In this document: positions 59,539 to 64,000 of the stretch, one piece after another
Position numbering within the stretch: position 1 is the stretch's first letter
Layout: each line of letters opens with the position of its first letter
Assembly (NCBI GenBank): GCA_023423405.1
Contig: JAFAFR010000098.1
Location: 124,001 to 188,000, forward strand
Direction of reading: 5' to 3'
Source of the DNA: Bacteroidota bacterium
GTDB lineage: Bacteria > Bacteroidota > Bacteroidia > Chitinophagales > Chitinophagaceae
DNA length: 64,000 bases
Made by a program: the position numbers and the translations under genes
The notes under the pieces: model-generated
Databases searched by the model: none
What the model was told of the DNA's origin: nothing
Seen by the model: only the letters and a program-made list of their open reading frames with translations

Positions 59539-60767
59539 ACCCATTGCCTGCCAACCGGCCTGTTACTGTATTCAATATCGCCGTACTGGTTGCTGCCCTC
59601 GGTTATTTTGTAGACATCTACGACCTGCTGATGTTCAGCATCATCCGGATCGACAGCCTCACCGACCTGGGGCTTAGTCCCGAAGCGATCAAGAACGACG
59701 GCCTTTTCATCATCAACATGCAAATGCTGGGTCTCCTGATAGGCGGCATCCTATGGGGTGTGCTGGCCGATAAAAAAGGACGCCTGAGTGTGCTCTTCGC
59801 TTCCATCATTCTCTATTCCCTCGGAAATATCGCCAACGGGTTCGTGCATAACGTAAACCAATATGCGCTGGTGCGTTTTCTTTCCGGAATAGGACTGGCG
59901 GGTGAGCTGGGCGCGGGCATTACCCTGGTGAGCGAACTGCTTCCCAAAGACAAACGCGGCATAGGCACCTCGCTGGTGGCGGGCATAGGGCTGAGCGGCG
60001 CCGTGGTGGCATTTTTTGTGAAAGAAAGCTTTCACTGGCGCACCTGTTATTTCATTGGCGGCGGCCTCGGGTTCCTGCTTCTTTTCCTGCGCATCAAAGT
60101 GGCGGAATCGGGCATGTTCCGGCAGGTGAAGGACAGCTCCGTAAGCAAGGGGAATTTTTTCATGTTCTTCAACAACGCAAAGCGTTTCCGGAAATACCTG
60201 CTTTCCATCCTGATTGGACTGCCCACCTGGTTCGTAATCGGTATCCTGGTAAGTTTCAGCAGGGAATTTGCAGAAAAGATGAACGTGGTGGGAACCGTGG
60301 ATCCCGGCATGGCGGTGATGTATGCCTATGCGGCCATATCCATTGGCGATATTGCCGTGGGTTTTGTGAGCCAGGCCTTCCGCAGCCGGAAAAAAGCGCT
60401 CTTCCTCTTTTATGGCATTACCATTCTTGCCATGGCCTGGTTTTTTAACCTGGAAGGCGCCAGCGCGCAGCAACTCTACTGGGCCTGCGCCCTGCTGGGT
60501 TTTGGCACCGGCTTCTGGGCCATCTTTGTAACCATGGCCGCCGAACAGTTCGGCACCAACCTCCGCGCCACCGCGGCCACCACCGTGCCCAATATGGTAC
60601 GCGGCTCGCTGAACCTGGTGACCCTGCTGTTCACCGGCCTGCAGGTGAAATATGGTTTTGTGCAGAGCGGTATCATTACGGCCATCGTGATCATGGTCAT
60701 TACCCTGGTGGCCGCCTGGTTCACGGAAGAAACATTCGGCAAGGACCTGAACTACGTGGAATCATGA
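59535..60767 (+). CDS. MFS transporter
   Basis: 410 residues, 12 predicted membrane spans. MFS landmarks: FVDIYDLLMFSIIRIDSL in helix 1, the loop 2-3 signature LWGVLADKKGRLSVLFAS, RFLSGIGLAGELGAGITLVS in helix 4, and a similar pattern in the second half (GDIAVGFVSQAFRSRKKALF). The gly-glu in GLAGELGAG and the length resemble sugar-acid or aromatic-acid/proline-type symporters; the substrate is unknown. Start codon overlaps the DedA stop, and its own stop overlaps the GT9 start, so it sits mid-operon. Confidence 0.9.
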   Translation: MNPLPANRPVTVFNIAVLVAALGYFVDIYDLLMFSIIRIDSLTDLGLSPEAIKNDGLFIINMQMLGLLIGGILWGVLADKKGRLSVLFASIILYSLGNIANGFVHNVNQYALVRFLSGIGLAGELGAGITLVSELLPKDKRGIGTSLVAGIGLSGAVVAFFVKESFHWRTCYFIGGGLGFLLLFLRIKVAESGMFRQVKDSSVSKGNFFMFFNNAKRFRKYLLSILIGLPTWFVIGILVSFSREFAEKMNVVGTVDPGMAVMYAYAAISIGDIAVGFVSQAFRSRKKALFLFYGITILAMAWFFNLEGASAQQLYWACALLGFGTGFWAIFVTMAAEQFGTNLRATAATTVPNMVRGSLNLVTLLFTGLQVKYGFVQSGIITAIVIMVITLVAAWFTEETFGKDLNYVES

Positions 60768-61771
60768 AAAAAGTGCTGGTCATACGCTTTTCCTCCATCG
60801 GCGACATCGTACTAACGACCCCGGTCATACGCTGTATCAAACAGCAGGTGGAAGAAGTGGAACTGCATTTTCTTACCAAGAAACAATTTGCTCCGGTACT
60901 GGCCGCGAACCCGTATATCGATAGGCTTCATTTGCTCGGCCAGGACCTCGATGAATGCATTGGCAGGCTGAAGGCGGAGCAGTTCGATTACGTGGTGGAC
61001 CTGCACCACAACCTGCGCACCCTGCGCGTGAAACGGGCGCTCAAAGTGAAAAGCCGCAGCTTCGGCAAACTGAACCTGCAGAAATGGCTTTTAACGGCTT
61101 TTAAGATCAACCTGCTTCCGGAAAAACACATTGTGGACCGTTATCTCGAAGCGGCGCGCGACCTGGGCGTGGTGAATGACGGGGGCGGGCTCGACTATTT
61201 TGTGCCGGCGCAGGAGCAGGTGCAGCAGTCCGATATTCCCGCTGCGCACCACCTCGGCTATATTGCCCTGGTGATCGGGGCGGCCCATGCCACCAAGCGC
61301 CTCCCGCTGGAAAAACTGAAGGAGTTGGTGCAGCTACTGGAGCACCCGCTGATCCTCATCGGCGGCCCGGAAGACAAGGCCGTGGGTGAAGTACTGGCGG
61401 CAGGAGATCCTGTCAAGATCTACAATGCCTGCGGTAAGTTCAGCCTGAACGAATCCGCCGACCTGGTGCGGCAGGCCAAACTGGTGATCAGCCACGATAC
61501 CGGCTTCATGCACATTGCAGCGGCTTTCCGCCGTCCTGTGATCTCGATCTGGGGAAATACCGTGCCGGCCTTTGGGATGTATCCCTATTACGGGAAACGC
61601 CGGTACAACCAGGTGCAGCCTTTCGAGATAGTAGAAGTAAAAGGCCTGCGGTGCAGGCCTTGTTCCAAGATAGGCTATGACGCCTGTCCAAAAAAACATT
61701 TCAAATGCATGCGGGACATCTCCCTGCCGCAGGTAAGGACGCTGGTGCAGCAATGGCTGCGCACCAGTTGA
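60764..61771 (+). CDS. Glycosyltransferase family 9 (heptosyltransferase-like)
   Basis: 335 residues. GT9 features: VLVIRFSSIGDIVLTTPVIR at the N-terminus with the catalytic Asp, DYVVDLHHNLRTLRVKRAL, LVIGAAHATKRLPLEKLKEL, HPLILIGGPEDKAVGE and the ADP-sugar binding LVISHDTGFMHIAAAFRRPV. It would add heptose or another sugar from an ADP-activated donor to the LPS/LOS inner core on the cytoplasmic face. The C-terminus contains four Cys (RCRPCSKIGYDACPKKHFKC). Last gene of the symporter-DedA-MFS-GT9 operon; its TGA abuts the stop of the converging octapeptide-repeat gene. Confidence 0.92.
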   Translation: MKKVLVIRFSSIGDIVLTTPVIRCIKQQVEEVELHFLTKKQFAPVLAANPYIDRLHLLGQDLDECIGRLKAEQFDYVVDLHHNLRTLRVKRALKVKSRSFGKLNLQKWLLTAFKINLLPEKHIVDRYLEAARDLGVVNDGGGLDYFVPAQEQVQQSDIPAAHHLGYIALVIGAAHATKRLPLEKLKELVQLLEHPLILIGGPEDKAVGEVLAAGDPVKIYNACGKFSLNESADLVRQAKLVISHDTGFMHIAAAFRRPVISIWGNTVPAFGMYPYYGKRRYNQVQPFEIVEVKGLRCRPCSKIGYDACPKKHFKCMRDISLPQVRTLVQQWLRTS

Positions 61772-62344
61772 TCATTTGGCATAATTGCCGGTCCACTCAC
61801 CCGCTGCATCGAACTGGTTGAATCCAACCATACTGTCTTCACAAAAAAACGACCGGGTCCACTCGTCCTGCAGGTTAAAATAATTAAAGGTGTTGGAAGA
61901 AGTTTTCACCATATATCCTTTCCACGTGCCCTTCTCGTCAAAATCGAGTATCACGAACTGGTTGGCCACCACCAGGTAACCCGAAAGCTGGTTGTCTTTA
62001 TTGAACATATAATAGCCCCTCCAGTTGTCGTTGCTCAGCGGGTGCAGACTGAAGGTGAACATGGGATTGATGCTGTGATTGGAAAGGGGACTGAAATCTT
62101 TGTTGAATTTGGGATTGATCAGCTTGTTCTTTTCGGGATTCACCGCCTCGTTCATGGAAGGGTTGATGTTCCAGTTGTTCTTCGGGTTGATCTTAAAATT
62201 CTTTTCCGGGTTGATGCGGGGATTGGCGCTGGGGTTGATGGCCAGGTTCTTCAGCGGGTCGCGCTGCATGGGAAGTTCAATGTCCTGTGCAAAAATTTGG
62301 GTAGCCAACAGCGACAATGCTACGGTAAGCAGGGGCTTGATCAT
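61772..62344 (-). CDS. Secreted protein with ten xINPxxNx octapeptide repeats
   Basis: 190 residues: signal peptide (MIKPLLTVALSLLATQIFAQ), then ten consecutive 8-residue units at residues 27-106 with consensus x-I-N-P-x-x-N-x (AINPSANP, RINPEKNF, KINPKNNW, NINPSMNE, AVNPEKNK, LINPKFNK ...). Pro at position 4 is invariant and Asn at position 7 nearly so. The C-terminal ~85 residues contain about four shorter units with F-x-x-x-G-x-W-x-G-Y character (FDEKGTWKGYMV, FDAAGEWTGNYA). No known family is recognised. The regular period suggests a solenoid or extended Pro-Asn spiral. It is on its own transcript, converging on the GT9 gene. Confidence 0.82.
   Translation of the reverse strand: MIKPLLTVALSLLATQIFAQDIELPMQRDPLKNLAINPSANPRINPEKNFKINPKNNWNINPSMNEAVNPEKNKLINPKFNKDFSPLSNHSINPMFTFSLHPLSNDNWRGYYMFNKDNQLSGYLVVANQFVILDFDEKGTWKGYMVKTSSNTFNYFNLQDEWTRSFFCEDSMVGFNQFDAAGEWTGNYAK
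62027..62266 (-). repeat. Coding region of ten 24-bp octapeptide repeats
   Basis: Ten 24-bp units encode residues 27-106. The DNA of the units has diverged while the INP/N pattern is kept, so the repeat is maintained at protein level and is not a recent tandem duplication. Confidence 0.75.
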
Positions 62345-62546
62345 GCGTTCTTGTTTGAATAGGTTTCAGAATAAGTGGCCTTCAGGCATTGGTGGGCATG
62401 GAACCCCGGCGAAGCTTTAAATAGGCGTTGGAGAGTGTAAGCGTCACAAATCTAGGGGACAAAAAACGGATTCAAAAGATTTTACGCTGTTTTTTTGACG
62501 AATGGTTCAAAAATACCGCTAAATCACCCGGGAACCGGAAGGCTGT

Positions 62547-62595
62547 AAAAAAAAGCCGCCTGCCTCTTCCTGTTGCGGCAGGCTCTGGCAGGCGG
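62547..62595 (-). terminator. Rho-independent terminator after mdh
   Basis: Arms CCGCCTGCC (62556-62564) and GGCAGGCGG (62587-62595) form a 9-bp GC stem with a 22-base loop that can itself fold. On the minus strand they are followed by C and eight T. It lies 19 bp downstream of the mdh stop. The rest of 62345-62546 shows no gene. Confidence 0.8.
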
Positions 62596-62613
62596 TTTCT
62601 ATAACAGGGGCGG

Positions 62614-63543
62614 TCAAAGCGTCTTCAGCACTTCGTTCATGCTGCGTACCGCGGCCGCACTTTTATTAAAGAGGGCTGTTTCTTCTTCGGTCAGTTCGAA
62701 ATCGATGATCTTTTCCCAACCACCGCGTCCCAGGGTAACTGGCACACCCAGGCAGATGTCTTTCTGCCCGTATTCGCCTTCCAGGGAAACGCAGCAGGAA
62801 AACAGTTTCTTTTCATCGCGCAGGATGCTTTCCACCATGGCGGCTCCGGCTGCCCCGGGCGCGTACCAGGCCGAGGTTCCGATCAGTTTGGTAAGGGTGG
62901 CGCCGCCCACCATGGTGTCGGCCACTACCTGTTCCTGCTCGTTTTTGCTGAGGTGCCGGTTCACCGGCGTGGAGTTCCAGGTGGCGTGGCGGATGAGGGG
63001 GATCATGGTGGTATCGCCGTGTCCGCCGATCACCACGGCGTTGAGGTCGGCCGGGGAACACTGGAGGCGCTGGCTGAGCTGGTAGCGGAAGCGGGCGCTG
63101 TCGAGCGCGCCGCCCATGCCGATGACGCGCTGGCGCGGCAGCTTGCTGGCCTGCAGGGCCAGTTGGGTCATGGTATCCATGGGGTTGCTGATGATCAGCA
63201 AAATGGCTTCGGGAGAATGTTTAAGCACGTTGTCGCAAACCGTGCGCACAATGCCGGCATTGGTGCCGATCAGTTCTTCGCGGGTCATGCCGGGTTTGCG
63301 GGGAATGCCGGAAGTGATCACCACCACGTCGCTGCCGGCGGTTTTCGCATAGTCGTTGGTGGAGCCGGTGATGCGGGTATCGAATCCAAGCAAAGCCGCC
63401 GTTTGCATCATGTCCTGGGCCTTGCCTTCTGCAAGTCCTTCCTTGATGTCGAGCAGCACGAGTTCCTGGCAAAGTTCTTTCCTGGCTATATTGTCGGCAC
63501 AGGTGGCTCCAACAGCCCCGGCACCAACCACAGTTACTTTCAT
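62614..63543 (-). CDS. mdh: Malate dehydrogenase (LDH-like type)
   Basis: 309 residues from the ATG at 63543 (MKVTVVGAGAVGATCADNIA). NAD-binding GAGAVG, then the substrate loop GIPRKPGMTREELIGTN, where Arg after GIP (instead of Gln) marks malate rather than lactate specificity, then NPMDTMTQLA, VIGMGGALDSARFR, and the catalytic His in IGGHGDTTMIP. It oxidises malate to oxaloacetate in the TCA cycle. Full length and all catalytic residues present. It lies 49 bp after the thioredoxin-like gene on the same strand and has its own terminator. Confidence 0.97.
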   Translation of the reverse strand: MKVTVVGAGAVGATCADNIARKELCQELVLLDIKEGLAEGKAQDMMQTAALLGFDTRITGSTNDYAKTAGSDVVVITSGIPRKPGMTREELIGTNAGIVRTVCDNVLKHSPEAILLIISNPMDTMTQLALQASKLPRQRVIGMGGALDSARFRYQLSQRLQCSPADLNAVVIGGHGDTTMIPLIRHATWNSTPVNRHLSKNEQEQVVADTMVGGATLTKLIGTSAWYAPGAAGAAMVESILRDEKKLFSCCVSLEGEYGQKDICLGVPVTLGRGGWEKIIDFELTEEETALFNKSAAAVRSMNEVLKTL

Positions 63544-63592
63544 GATAAAATGTTTAAATGGCAATTAATCGGTTAAAGATAGGGGATATGAC

Positions 63593-64000
63593 TTATGGTT
63601 TGAATCCTTTCACAACTTTATCGATGGGCGTGGTGCCCTCAAAACTGGTGAGCAGTTTTCCTTTTTTATCGTAGAGCGCCAGGTAGGGCAGGTTGCCGAT
63701 GCGGAAATAAGGAGGGAAGAAAAATTTCTCATCGCGCCCGATGTAGAGGTTTTTCCAGCCGGCCATTTCGTATTTCTTAAAAAAGGCCTGCAATTCTTCC
63801 ATGGGCTGGTAGGTGGCCAGCACCAGGTTGTATTTCTCGAAAGCGCTGCGTTTTTCTTTCAGCCAGTCCATCTGCTGGATGCAGTGGTGGCAATCGGGAC
63901 TAAAAAAAATGATCAGGGTACCGGCGCGGGCCGCCAGGTTATCGCGGGTTATCTTTTGTCCGTCGAGTCCCAGCAGTTCAAAAGGCGGTATGGTGGGGTA
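63593..64000 (-). CDS. Thioredoxin-like (TlpA/redoxin) protein, N-terminus outside the window
   Basis: 136 residues of the C-terminal part; the frame is open to the window edge. The thioredoxin fold is shown by IPPFELLGLDGQKITRDNLA, then FFSPDCHHC with the redox Cys-x2-Cys, a helix, and the cis-Pro region IGNLPYLALYDKKGKLLTS. This is the TlpA/ResA-like or AhpC-TSA type found in envelope thiol-disulfide reactions; a signal peptide, if any, lies beyond the edge. The CHHC active site is not a standard CGPC thioredoxin motif. Confidence 0.85.
   Translation of the reverse strand, partial: YPTIPPFELLGLDGQKITRDNLAARAGTLIIFFSPDCHHCIQQMDWLKEKRSAFEKYNLVLATYQPMEELQAFFKKYEMAGWKNLYIGRDEKFFFPPYFRIGNLPYLALYDKKGKLLTSFEGTTPIDKVVKGFKP

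Noticed and set aside
1..64000. CRISPR arrays, rRNA operons, riboswitches
   Set aside because: No regularly spaced direct repeats, no rRNA sequence and no convincing aptamer core were seen on reading both strands. Only tRNA-Met was found as an RNA gene.

Overview
The window is chromosomal DNA from a member of the Bacteroidota, most likely a Chitinophagaceae-type bacterium. The evidence is the C-terminus of the gliding/type IX secretion translocon SprA, a PorE-like OmpA protein, a large PKD protein with a gliding-motility-type C-terminal sorting domain, a SusC/SusD pair, and repeated TAnnTTTG -7 promoter boxes. Gene families were assigned by reading motifs; no database was searched.

Layout. 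1-13.3 kb: sprA tail (+), then a long minus-strand run with an SDR oxidoreductase, the PKD protein, an alpha/beta hydrolase, lnt, guaB, dprA, the PorE-like protein, queE and folD. 13.4-20.8 kb: an outer-membrane pair, one member of which carries a ComEA-like helix-hairpin-helix; DUF3467; radC (-); a small membrane protein; prs, rplY, pth; an FAH-family enzyme. 20.9-30.2 kb: a fused alpha-beta 2-oxoacid dehydrogenase E1, then a SusC-SusD-lipoprotein operon bracketed by two paralogous, apparently inactivated IS1595-type transposase-derived HTH proteins. 30.3-32.3 kb: a small protein, a methyltransferase, an MpaB-family protein (all -) and tRNA-Met. 32.35-39.27 kb: a more A+T-rich block starting at the 3' end of the tRNA and ending at a degenerate copy of that end. 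It holds a Fic remnant, a histidine kinase/response regulator pair, a secreted TPR protein and a secreted unknown. 39.4-46.5 kb: prolyl oligopeptidase, amidohydrolase, small basic protein, Cys-rich copper-type four-helix protein, nrdB-nrdA (-). 46.8-64 kb: aminotransferase, Dcu transporter, PPK2, two DUF1573 proteins, a second fused E1, a secreted protein, YebC, an amino-acid permease, a symporter-DedA-MFS-GT9 operon, a secreted octapeptide-repeat protein, mdh, and the C-terminal part of a thioredoxin-like protein.

Most of the window is housekeeping: nucleotide supply (prs, guaB, nrdAB), one-carbon metabolism, translation (rplY, pth, tRNA), envelope maturation (lnt) and T9SS surface functions. 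The places worth a second look are the transposase-derived pair around the Sus operon, the tRNA-linked block, the HhH/beta-barrel pair, the octapeptide-repeat protein, and a set of genes whose -7 box lies only 3-5 nt before the start codon, which predicts leaderless mRNAs.
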